Shown here: positions 1 to 6,897 of the stretch, piece after piece
How the letters are laid out: every line of letters starts with the position of its first letter
Numbering within the stretch: position 1 is the first letter of the stretch
NCBI GenBank assembly: GCA_947178215.1
Contig: CAMWXJ010000005.1
Span: 77,795 to 124,242, forward strand
DNA length: 46,448 nucleotides
DNA from: an uncultured Porphyromonadaceae bacterium
GTDB lineage: Bacteria; Bacteroidota; Bacteroidia; Bacteroidales; Muribaculaceae
Direction of reading: 5' to 3'
Program-made: the position numbers and the translations under genes
The notes under the pieces: generated by a model
What the model saw: the letters and a program-made list of their open reading frames with translations, nothing else
The model's database searches: none
What the model was told of the DNA's origin: nothing

Positions 1-279
1 CTCGTTTCAGGATACTTCGATTTTGCCGAGATTCAGGCGATGAAACGGCGCCCGATGTATATGGATGACTATGTGCGGCAACTCGACACAATTCTTTCCT
101 CTACCGGCGAAGCGTTGCTCAACGGACCCGGCACGGTCAGCCATCAACAGGCAATGGACAAAGCCCGCGAAGAGTATCGCAAGTTTCAGGTGAGAGAGTT
201 GTCTCCCGTTGAACGTGCCTATCTTGATACTATCAAAGCACTCAATGCCAAAGCCAAGAACAAAGGAAAGAGCAAATGA
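1..279 (+). CDS. RhuM-family protein, C-terminal fragment (5' truncated by window)
   Basis: The reading frame is open from the first base, so this is the last 92 codons of a gene that starts outside the window; the internal ATG at 40 is not a believable start. The tail has the layout of the C-terminus of virulence-RhuM family proteins as I recall them: a DFAE segment, then an R/K-PMYM-x-D-(Y/W) motif (PMYMDDYVRQLD), then a short helix with GTVSHQQAMDKAREEY. The protein ends in a lysine-rich tail. RhuM was named from a Salmonella pathogenicity island; its biochemical activity is unknown, and homologues often sit in mobile or restriction/defence islands (family knowledge). The low GC of this and the following genes fits an accessory island. 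Another family with a similar C-terminus cannot be excluded from 92 residues. Confidence 0.65.
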   Translation, partial: LVSGYFDFAEIQAMKRRPMYMDDYVRQLDTILSSTGEALLNGPGTVSHQQAMDKAREEYRKFQVRELSPVERAYLDTIKALNAKAKNKGKSK

Positions 280-349
280 TGCATTATCTGGTGTTTCATC
301 GTCTTTAATCGCCCAATTTACTTGTCTATTGAAGTTAAAAAGAGCTTAA
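245..349 (+). CDS. Possible 34-codon mini-ORF overlapping the RhuM 3' end
   Basis: An ATG in the +2 frame inside the last RhuM codons opens a 34-residue frame that runs past the RhuM stop. Its tail (SSSLIAQFTCLLKLKRA) resembles the tail of the mini-ORF at 2076-2219 (SSILARFTCLLNLQ). The nucleotides at about 309-343 match 28 of 35 positions of about 2185-2219, and two of the seven differences are silent in this frame. That suggests either a small conserved peptide or a duplicated DNA element. There is no recognisable ribosome-binding site. Treat as a candidate only. Confidence 0.2.
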   Translation: MPKPRTKERANDALSGVSSSLIAQFTCLLKLKRA

Positions 350-667
350 AATGCTGATTTAATGTAATCATGAATTTTTTCAACGAGGACGAATACTAAG
401 CAATAACTTTCACATAACCACTCAATAACCAATGGCTGAGAAAAGAATAATTTTCTTGGCCATTGCTGTTTTACACCGTTTTGCCCCATAGATTTCTTTG
501 CCAAAAGAAAGCGTCGAGGCGATGACTTGGGTAAATTACGTTTTCTTGGCCTGTTTTCACCGGTATTCTTGGCAAAGTTCCGACATTTCTCAAATGTGTG
601 GGAGTATCTCAAATGGCAGATAAAACAACCAAAAATGGTTGATTTCAACAAATACAACTAAATATGG
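350..667. other. Intergenic region with degenerate TTTTCTTGGCC repeats
   Basis: There is no convincing gene between the RhuM end and the SatD-like gene. The stretch holds two copies of a block reading TTTTCTTGGCC, then TGTTTT, then CACCG (about 455-480 with an insertion, and about 540-562 compact). Further partial copies (TTTCTTTGCC near 490, TTCTTGGC near 567) follow. On the minus strand this gives a TTG-initiated open frame of about 100 codons with a repetitive basic composition, which I do not believe is a gene. No IS ends or terminal inverted repeats were seen. Confidence 0.45.
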
Positions 668-698
668 TTGTTGGTTGTAGGTTTTATGCTTATCTTTG
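668..698 (+). promoter_or_regulatory. Bacteroidota promoter of the SatD-like gene, predicted leaderless
   Basis: TTG at 668-670 and TATCTTTG (TAnnTTTG consensus) at 691-698 are separated by 20 bases, the usual spacing. Only five bases lie between the -7 box and the ATG at 704, so transcription is expected to begin at or next to the start codon. Confidence 0.65.
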
Positions 699-703
699 TT
701 GTC

Positions 704-1354
704 ATGAAAACCGGAGCTATAATAACAGGAGATATTGTGGATTCCACAAAAATGACAGCGGAGGAACGCACTACAATGTTACAATTGTTGCAGTCTCTGC
801 CTGAGTTGCTGTGTCCATTATTTAAGACCAATATTGAGATTTTTAGAGGTGACAGTTTCCAAGTAAAGATTGCCGAACCAAATAAAGCACTTCGGATAGC
901 CCTGGCAATACGGGCTATTATCCGTGCTAATAAATTTGCCGACAATAATGCACAGTGGGATGCGCGTTTGGCTATCGGTGTCGGTACATTGGATTATGAG
1001 ACAGATTCTATTTCCACAAGCGACGGCGAAGCATACAGGCTATCGGGCAGAGGACTTGACGTCATCGGCAGAGCACGACTTTGTATTGAGACACCTTGGG
1101 AAGACGTAAATAAGGAGTTGATGGTATCGACTCTGTTTGCGGATGATATAGTGAGCGGGTGGACTCCAAGGCAAAGCGGTATGATGTTTGAGAAACTTGT
1201 CAGAGATCAGAGCCAGGAAAAGATTGGCAACATATTTGGCGCTTCTCAGCAGATGGTCAGCAAGACTTTGAAGGCAGCTAAGGATGCATTGATTTCTGTA
1301 TATATCAAAAGATTTGAAGAACTGATTAATCATAAAACGAAGTGGGCACAGTAA
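704..1354 (+). CDS. SatD-like protein with C-terminal helix-turn-helix
   Basis: 216 residues from the ATG that begins MKTGAIITGDIVDS; an upstream in-frame start (668) would lie inside the promoter and was rejected. The N-terminal part (about 1-135) shows GDIVDST, then FRGDSFQV, then RLAIGVG and a DGEAYRLSG segment, the pattern of the SatD family often mislabelled fumarate hydratase in Bacteroidota. GDIVDST and the GDSF strand recall the core of class III nucleotidyl cyclases, but that is my inference and activity is not shown. The C-terminal third (about 160-205) holds a helix-turn-helix-like segment (QEKIGNIFGASQQMVSKTLKAAK). The stop overlaps the next gene by 13 bases, so the two are co-translated. 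Likely role: a sensor/regulator working with the DUF3307 membrane protein. Confidence 0.7.
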   Translation: MKTGAIITGDIVDSTKMTAEERTTMLQLLQSLPELLCPLFKTNIEIFRGDSFQVKIAEPNKALRIALAIRAIIRANKFADNNAQWDARLAIGVGTLDYETDSISTSDGEAYRLSGRGLDVIGRARLCIETPWEDVNKELMVSTLFADDIVSGWTPRQSGMMFEKLVRDQSQEKIGNIFGASQQMVSKTLKAAKDALISVYIKRFEELINHKTKWAQ

Positions 1355-2076
1355 TAATCTTGATAAAACTGATTGCGGCGCATATCGTAGGAGATTTCAT
1401 ATTGCAGTCCGACAAGATGAGTGCCAATAAATTCTCCAGCAACAGAACTGTCAGATATCGCGCATTGTCGGTACATGCTATTATTCAAGCGGCTTTGGCA
1501 TACCTATTTGTCGCGCAATGGGCAAACTGGATTGTACCGGTTGTTATCGGCATTAGCCATTTTCTGATAGACTTGATGAAGACTCATTGTAAGCGAACAG
1601 ATTTTGTCGGCTTTCTATGCGATCAGTTGGCTCATTATTGTGTCATCATTGTTTTATGGTTTGCAGCATTCGCTAATCATGACTTCAATCCTGCTACGGA
1701 AATCCTTTCTGCAAATTTTTGGTTAGTAGCAACGGCGTATATAGCCGTGCTTTCGCCTACATCTATTCTAATCAAGTCTTTCATTGAATATGAAAGATGG
1801 CTGCCGGCAGATGCGTCTTTAAAAGGCCTACCCAATGCCGGAAAATGGATAGGATACCTTGAAAGAATACTAATACTGACATTTGTCTTCACCGGCAATA
1901 TTGAAGGAGTAGGATTCCTTTTGGCTGCAAAATCGGTATTCCGTTTCGGCGAACTCAACAGAGCTAAAGATATCAAGACCACAGAGTATGTGCTGATCGG
2001 CACTTTCACCAGCTTTACAATCGCCATCTTGCTTGGCTTTGGTGTCAATTGGCTTATGGAACTAAATTTCGAGTGA
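1342..2076 (+). CDS. DUF3307 domain membrane protein
   Basis: 244 residues with a GTG start lying inside the SatD-like gene (13-base overlap, shifted frame). The N-terminus (LIAAHIVGDFILQSDKM) is the DUF3307 signature: a helix with H..GDF.LQ followed by a second conserved helix (VHAIIQAALAYL) and HFLIDLMK. Several hydrophobic segments (about 1-20, 43-75, 100-115, 125-145, 172-190, 215-235) predict a polytopic inner-membrane protein. Its function is unknown. SatD-like and DUF3307 genes are commonly paired in Bacteroidota as I recall, so a signalling partnership is plausible. The stop codon shares a base with the next ATG (TGATG), which implies that the downstream mini-ORF is translated by coupling. 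Confidence 0.8.
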   Translation: MGTVIILIKLIAAHIVGDFILQSDKMSANKFSSNRTVRYRALSVHAIIQAALAYLFVAQWANWIVPVVIGISHFLIDLMKTHCKRTDFVGFLCDQLAHYCVIIVLWFAAFANHDFNPATEILSANFWLVATAYIAVLSPTSILIKSFIEYERWLPADASLKGLPNAGKWIGYLERILILTFVFTGNIEGVGFLLAAKSVFRFGELNRAKDIKTTEYVLIGTFTSFTIAILLGFGVNWLMELNFE

Positions 2077-2219
2077 TGGAACAACCTCAAATCCCAATAC
2101 AAGAGACAACCTCGGTCTATTTCAACTATATAATACGACGCGGTGTGATGCCAATGACGGTGGATGAGCTGGATTCATCCATCCTCGCCAGATTCACTTG
2201 CCTATTGAATTTACAATAG
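2076..2219 (+). CDS. 47-residue mini-ORF coupled to the DUF3307 gene, unknown function
   Basis: The ATG overlaps the DUF3307 stop (TGATG), and 47 codons run to TAG at 2217-2219. The product starts MEQPQIPIQETTSVYFNYII, has an RRGVMPMTVDELDSS middle and ends ILARFTCLLNLQ. It has no signal peptide and no clear membrane helix. The C-terminal 15 residues resemble a second reading frame at 245-349. The coupled start and the repeated tail argue for a real peptide. Function is not recognisable. Confidence 0.4.
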   Translation: MEQPQIPIQETTSVYFNYIIRRGVMPMTVDELDSSILARFTCLLNLQ

Positions 2220-2266
2220 TTTACGATGTTGAGTTGCTTTAATTAGGCATATTCCATTGAAATATT

Positions 2267-2274
2267 TATCTTTG
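2267..2274 (+). promoter_or_regulatory. -7 box for the retropepsin-like protease gene
   Basis: TATCTTTG followed by CACACAC is a textbook Bacteroidota -7 element 19 bases upstream of the ATG at 2294. No good TTG sits at the ideal distance, so the -33 part is weak. Confidence 0.6.
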
Positions 2275-2293
2275 CACACACAAAAAGATAAAT

Positions 2294-3763
2294 ATGCGTA
2301 AAATAACATTCTCTGTAATAGCATCTATACTGTCATTTGCATGCTTTGCCCAAACGATAGATAGCCGTATCGCCAATGCCATAAACTCAGGCGACTGGAT
2401 TGCGCTGGACTCTATTTACAATGCGGCACCTAAGGACTCCATAATGCCATTTCTTGAGGTTTATTCTCGTGCGCTTATCGGCAATCGCTTGAACCGACCT
2501 GATGTTTCAATCCCGGCCTTCGGCGAACTTCTCAACAATCACTCCGTAAATCTCGATTTAGGCAATCTGCTCAATTCATCCGTCATGCTGTCTATGGATT
2601 TAAGCAAAGTAGGTGAAAATGATAAAGCAGCAGAAGTGGTTACTTCCGTTCTTGATGCCACAAAACAATATCTTGACAGTGCGGCAATAGCTGATATGCA
2701 CCGCTATATCAACCGGTATACCGCATTGTCAGCATATAATCCCTATGATATTTCATTCACTGACCCACAAGGCTGCATCCCTTTCAAAATTGTTCCTGTC
2801 GGTAATCTTGAAAAGGAGACGTTTCTGATGCAACTTGACGGCAGCAGTATCAACGGCAAGAGTGCCACTATTACGTTCGACACCGGAGCAGGTATCAACA
2901 TAATTTCTGATTCGTTGGCCAGCTATTATGACCTCATCCCGATTAACGCCGGTCATTCTGTGTCAGGTATCGGTCGCCGTAACGGGCAATTAGCCATAGC
3001 GAAAGAATTTAAAATCGGAAATATTACAATTCGTGACGTTCCGTTCTTAATTGTTAACCTCACCCTGGATAACGAAGAAGCAAACCAATACATCGATTGT
3101 TTTAGCATTGTTTTAGGCAGCGACCTTATGCTACACCTTAACGACCTTACTATTGATTTCACCAAACGTCAGATAACCGTACCTTCCATTGCTCCAATAA
3201 GAAGTGGTGACACGCCCAATATGTACTTTTCGCCTCAAATGAATCTGATAACAACCGGAGAAATAAATAATAAGCAAATGCAGATCTGCATAGATACAGG
3301 AGACGCCTCTTTCGGGTCATTGAACGGCGATTTTTTTAATGACAATAAGGATTACGTTCTTGCTAACGCGCAGCCGGATACAGTTCGTATGGCAGGTATT
3401 GGCGGTGTCAAAATATTAGAGTGCTACCGTCTGCCTGATGTGCAGGTCGGTATAGGAGGAAATGAGGTTGTAATCCCGCATATCACTGTCAATACCGAAT
3501 TAAACCCTCTTGCAAGCGATTACGAATGTAATCTTGGGCTGAAATCCATTATGCAGTTCGGGAAAATCCGCTTCAATATGGTTGATTTTACCATTACCAC
3601 ATATCCTACGAAATTGTCGTCCATTGTTTCATCTAATCTTTGCACACCGACATTCAGATTTACACCAGTGAGACCATCATTTTTGGAATATGCCTGGATT
3701 GTGACCATGTCAATAGCCAATGGATTGCTTAATGTGAATGCTCCGTCTACTCCCGACCTTTAA
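2294..3763 (+). CDS. Secreted retropepsin-like aspartic protease, two-lobed
   Basis: 489 residues. The first 20 (MRKITFSVIASILSFACFAQ) form a cleavable signal peptide, so the enzyme acts in the periplasm or outside. Residues 25-145 are helical and resemble a TPR-like N-terminal segment. The first catalytic-type motif is ITFDTGAG (Asp196-Thr-Gly-Ala), followed by a flap-like GIGR and a LGSDLM strand near 275. A second lobe repeats the pattern with ICIDTGD at 334-337, GIGG and LGLK. Two D-T-G motifs in one chain give a pepsin-like pseudo-dimer built from retropepsin folds (Asp_protease_2 families, known widely in Bacteroidota). The second motif has DTGD instead of DTGA/S, so the geometry may differ. 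The substrate is unknown. The gene stands alone after the DUF3307 operon and shares its low GC. Confidence 0.75.
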   Translation: MRKITFSVIASILSFACFAQTIDSRIANAINSGDWIALDSIYNAAPKDSIMPFLEVYSRALIGNRLNRPDVSIPAFGELLNNHSVNLDLGNLLNSSVMLSMDLSKVGENDKAAEVVTSVLDATKQYLDSAAIADMHRYINRYTALSAYNPYDISFTDPQGCIPFKIVPVGNLEKETFLMQLDGSSINGKSATITFDTGAGINIISDSLASYYDLIPINAGHSVSGIGRRNGQLAIAKEFKIGNITIRDVPFLIVNLTLDNEEANQYIDCFSIVLGSDLMLHLNDLTIDFTKRQITVPSIAPIRSGDTPNMYFSPQMNLITTGEINNKQMQICIDTGDASFGSLNGDFFNDNKDYVLANAQPDTVRMAGIGGVKILECYRLPDVQVGIGGNEVVIPHITVNTELNPLASDYECNLGLKSIMQFGKIRFNMVDFTITTYPTKLSSIVSSNLCTPTFRFTPVRPSFLEYAWIVTMSIANGLLNVNAPSTPDL

Positions 3764-3819
3764 CAGTGTCTTTTCTCTGACCTTTCTCACAATATAAAAC
3801 CGTGGAACATTATCTATCA

Positions 3820-4650
3820 ATGAAAAAATACAATGCAACTGTCGCCAACGAGGCATCGCTTCGTTATGGGATGTTTATTCCATTGGCTTTTATGATAGCC
3901 TCAGTCATTACCTGTTGTTTGTCATACTCCGATGCCAAAGAATCAATAGCCCATGAGCTCAACGATGCGATACTGGCTTTGGCAAATGAAAACAGCGAGC
4001 TATGGACTCGCCCCGACACCATATCAGCGTTGCGCCGGTTGCACGAAGCCACCCGTAAGCCCATTATATATCAGGCTTCTGATGTCAATTTCAGGATTTC
4101 ATCGCTGAAAGACGAGGCCTACTTTACCCTTGCTGTGGTTGACAGAAATAATGCCGCGCCAAAAATCTGTGGAAACAAAATCGCCTCGGATTCGATAATG
4201 CTTGTGCCTGAGCGCAGTGACGGACTTGCAATACAGGTTCAAGGCTTTGCCGACTGCTCTATGGCCACTGTCTTCAATGCATCGAATCAGACACTGCCGG
4301 GCATATTGCTGTCACTCTCCATTATCTCTATCGCGAGCATGATGGTATGGAGAAAACGTGAAACCTGGATTACCGCGTCGTCATACTGTCGGGCTACCGT
4401 CACCGCTGTTCCATCCATCGACGGAATATCTCTCACTCCTATGCAACGACAGCTTACACAGATGCTCCTTGAAGCACCCGACATGAGAGTGGATAAGAAA
4501 ACTCTCTGCGAGGCTCTATGGAACAACAAAAGCAACGCCGAGGAATCGCTTTACACCCTTGTCAGACGCACAAAGGTAGCATTATCCGAAACAAATATGG
4601 AGATTATATGTCACAGGGGCGACTCTTATGAGTTACGCGTAATATGTTGA
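3820..4650 (+). CDS. Membrane-anchored winged-helix regulator (ToxR-like)
   Basis: 276 residues from ATG 3820; a GTG at 3802 would add six residues and is possible. One membrane segment lies near the N-terminus (about 14-36), then a sensor region of about 120 residues containing two cysteines (ICGNK and FADCS). A second membrane segment follows at about 165-180 (LPGILLSLSIISIASMMV), then a cytoplasmic C-terminus. Residues about 205-276 form an OmpR/PhoB-type winged helix: LTPMQRQLTQMLL, the VDKKTLCEALW helix, the NAEESLYTLVRRTKVAL recognition helix, and the terminal wing YELRV. There is no receiver domain, so this is a one-component transmembrane regulator. It lies 98 bases upstream of a beta-barrel receptor gene, and three TGTCAG repeats sit between them, so the receptor is the probable target. 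Confidence 0.8.
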   Translation: MKKYNATVANEASLRYGMFIPLAFMIASVITCCLSYSDAKESIAHELNDAILALANENSELWTRPDTISALRRLHEATRKPIIYQASDVNFRISSLKDEAYFTLAVVDRNNAAPKICGNKIASDSIMLVPERSDGLAIQVQGFADCSMATVFNASNQTLPGILLSLSIISIASMMVWRKRETWITASSYCRATVTAVPSIDGISLTPMQRQLTQMLLEAPDMRVDKKTLCEALWNNKSNAEESLYTLVRRTKVALSETNMEIICHRGDSYELRVIC

Positions 4651-4660
4651 CATATAGTCT

Positions 4661-4687
4661 TGTCAGAATTTGTCAGACAAATGTCAG
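4661..4687. promoter_or_regulatory. Three phased TGTCAG direct repeats, probable winged-helix operator
   Basis: TGTCAG occurs at 4661, 4671 and 4682, a spacing of 10 and 11 bases, so all copies lie on one face of the helix. OmpR/PhoB-type winged helices bind such tandem direct half-sites; the TGTCA core even resembles the proteobacterial Pho box. The array is about 45-70 bases upstream of the presumed start of the receptor transcript, an activator position. The upstream regulator gene encodes a winged helix of this class. Confidence 0.6.
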
Positions 4688-4720
4688 GCAGATTCCGGGG
4701 GCTGATTGAGACTTTTTGAC

Positions 4721-4745
4721 TTGCTTTGCGAAAAAAAATCGCAAA
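4721..4745 (+). promoter_or_regulatory. Near-consensus -7 box with overlapping inverted repeat
   Basis: TTGCTTTG at 4721-4728 differs from TAnnTTTG at one base. It overlaps the left arm of an inverted repeat, TTTGCGA (4725-4731) and TCGCAAA (4739-4745), which ends three bases before the receptor ATG. The repeat could be a repressor site or a hairpin that affects translation. Confidence 0.4.
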
Positions 4746-4748
4746 AGC

Positions 4749-6821
4749 ATGAAAAAGTTTATTATCAGTCTCGCGTTGCTGTTACCGTCCCTGGCATACG
4801 CGCAGCAGGAAGTCGCTACCGACTCACTGACCCGACAACTTGAAGAAGTAGTAGTAACCGCCAGGCAACCCGCCACAAAGTTAGCGGGCACTACACTTGT
4901 ATCAACCATCGCGGGAAGCAATCTCGCCAATCTCGGCAATGCGCTCGATGTGCTTGCACAGCTTCCTATGATTTGCGTCGAAGACAATGCAGTGAGTGTA
5001 ACCGGTAAAAGCAACCTCGAAATATATATCGACGGTCGCCCGATGCACGACGAACAGGAACTCCGACAAATACTTTCATCCAACCTCAGCAAAGTGGAAT
5101 TGCTCATGGCACCAGGCGCGGCTTACGGAAGTACTACCGGCGCGGTGTTGAAGATAACCACAAAGCGAAATTTCGCACAAGGACTGTCGCTCACCGATCA
5201 GCTCCAACTGCAACGACGTCGCCGGGGGTCGGTTATGGATTATCTCGCCCTCAATTACCGCCTTGACGCCTGGGATATTTATATCAACGGCACCTTCAAC
5301 CATAATGACAATGTGATAAAAGGGGCGACTATTAACACCCTGAATTACGAGGGTAAGAAAACGATTGTAGGCAGTTCGCAATACAACCGCTTCCCATCGA
5401 GCACAGGCGTCGTCCGTAGCGGCTTCAACTACTCGCAGGACAATCAGTCATTCGGTGCATATTACCGTTACAATCCCGAGCGCGGCAATTTCACCAATAC
5501 AGGTGCGGAATGGCTTGACAATGAAATCCCGATTGCCCGAATTATCAATAATGACACACAGGCACACAGTAATCTCGTCTCCATATACTACCACAACACC
5601 TTTGCCGATAAATATCTTCTGCATTTCGACGGCGATTACAGCCGGTCGGTCGCCGACCATTCCGTGGCCACCACTTACCCGGATGCCACTTACGACGATG
5701 TGATGTCTGCCGACAGTCGACATTCTACACTCTGGGCCGGCAAACTGTATCTTAATTTTCCCCTTGCCAAAGGCGATTTCACCGTTGGTACGCAGGACTC
5801 CTACACTCACACGTCACTTGACTATCGTATGCTTAATGCCACGGTAGGTCAGTATATTCCATCATCTTTTACCGACGCACGGCAAACGTCGGCCTCCATC
5901 TTTGCTACATGGGCGCGTATGTTCGGAAAACTCAATATGTCGATAGGCGCAAGATATGAATATGTCGATTATGACTTCACTGTCGATGAAAAACGCGATG
6001 ACGATATCAGCCGCCGCGACCACCTGCTCACTCCCGATTTCTCGCTGGGATATTCATTCAATGCACACACACAGATAAGCCTCAGTTATAAAATGGCTAC
6101 CGTAAAGCCGCCTTACTCGCAACTGACCGGATCGCTCTCATACGTAGGGTTACATGAAATAGAGGGAGGCAATCCGTCGCTCAACGACGAGAGGATGCAC
6201 GACCTCCAACTGTTCGGTATGTGGCGCAACTTCATGATTCAGACAGACCTGACACGCTCAATAAACACATACGCCTACGTCAAGCAACTCTATCCCGCCC
6301 ACAACCTGCAACTCCTCATGCACCCCATTAACATTGATGTTACCGCGCTGAGTATGTATATCGTGTGGAGCAAACCGATTCGCCGATGGACACCAAACAT
6401 GACTCTCGGGCTTTACAGACAGTGGCTCGACATAGCCGGCACCAATTATAACAGGCCTATCTTTTCCTATTATCTCGACAACTCATTCGCTTTGCCCCGC
6501 GGCTGGAACGCAACTGTCAACATCAACGGACAGGGACGCGGTGACATGCACACCAATCAGTTTGGCACCACCCGGTTCGCAATAGACGCGTCGATAGGAA
6601 AGACCCTGCTTAACAAAGCCCTGACCCTTAGACTGTCAGCCACCGACATATTCAACACGGCCAACAACGACTGGAAGATGAATACTTTCGGAATCTCAGT
6701 CGACAAACGACAGAAATACGACCGCCGAGGCGTGAGTCTGAACGTGATATATCAGCTCAATCCACAAAAGAGTAAGTACAAAGGCACAACAGCCTCAGAG
6801 GCAGAGATGCAGCGATTGTGA
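4749..6821 (+). CDS. Outer-membrane beta-barrel receptor (TonB-dependent type, OMP_b-brl_3-like)
   Basis: 690 residues from ATG 4749, which gives a clean signal peptide (MKKFIISLALLLPSLAYAQQ); a TTG 33 bases upstream would spoil it. After a LEEVVVTAR TonB-box-like segment comes a plug domain (about 40-140) with NALDVLAQLPMICVED, YIDGRPM and LSKVELLMAPGAAYGSTTGAVLKI. The rest is barrel, rich in alternating aromatic strands. There is no N-terminal CarboxypepD_reg domain, unlike the neighbour on the other strand. The chain runs about 20 residues past the last barrel strand. The ligand is unknown, and no SusD partner is present, so this is not a classical glycan-utilisation locus. Control by the upstream membrane-anchored winged-helix protein is inferred from gene order and the TGTCAG array. 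Confidence 0.8.
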   Translation: MKKFIISLALLLPSLAYAQQEVATDSLTRQLEEVVVTARQPATKLAGTTLVSTIAGSNLANLGNALDVLAQLPMICVEDNAVSVTGKSNLEIYIDGRPMHDEQELRQILSSNLSKVELLMAPGAAYGSTTGAVLKITTKRNFAQGLSLTDQLQLQRRRRGSVMDYLALNYRLDAWDIYINGTFNHNDNVIKGATINTLNYEGKKTIVGSSQYNRFPSSTGVVRSGFNYSQDNQSFGAYYRYNPERGNFTNTGAEWLDNEIPIARIINNDTQAHSNLVSIYYHNTFADKYLLHFDGDYSRSVADHSVATTYPDATYDDVMSADSRHSTLWAGKLYLNFPLAKGDFTVGTQDSYTHTSLDYRMLNATVGQYIPSSFTDARQTSASIFATWARMFGKLNMSIGARYEYVDYDFTVDEKRDDDISRRDHLLTPDFSLGYSFNAHTQISLSYKMATVKPPYSQLTGSLSYVGLHEIEGGNPSLNDERMHDLQLFGMWRNFMIQTDLTRSINTYAYVKQLYPAHNLQLLMHPINIDVTALSMYIVWSKPIRRWTPNMTLGLYRQWLDIAGTNYNRPIFSYYLDNSFALPRGWNATVNINGQGRGDMHTNQFGTTRFAIDASIGKTLLNKALTLRLSATDIFNTANNDWKMNTFGISVDKRQKYDRRGVSLNVIYQLNPQKSKYKGTTASEAEMQRL

Positions 6822-6897
6822 CGCACGAGCTTTTTCATGAGAGCGTCGACTCCTACCGACTATGTACATATTTAAACCGGTAATGAAACTCGGCTCG

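Noticed and set aside
346-657. 103-codon minus-strand frame before the SatD-like gene
   Set aside because: It starts with TTG, has a repetitive basic composition generated by the DNA repeats, and no recognisable domain.
668-703. Upstream start for the SatD-like gene giving MLVVGFMLIFVV
   Set aside because: The extra codons coincide with the promoter, and homology begins at MKTGAIITGDI.
4651-4748. TTG start at 4716 for the receptor
   Set aside because: It would add 11 polar residues in front of a perfect signal peptide and lies over the probable promoter.
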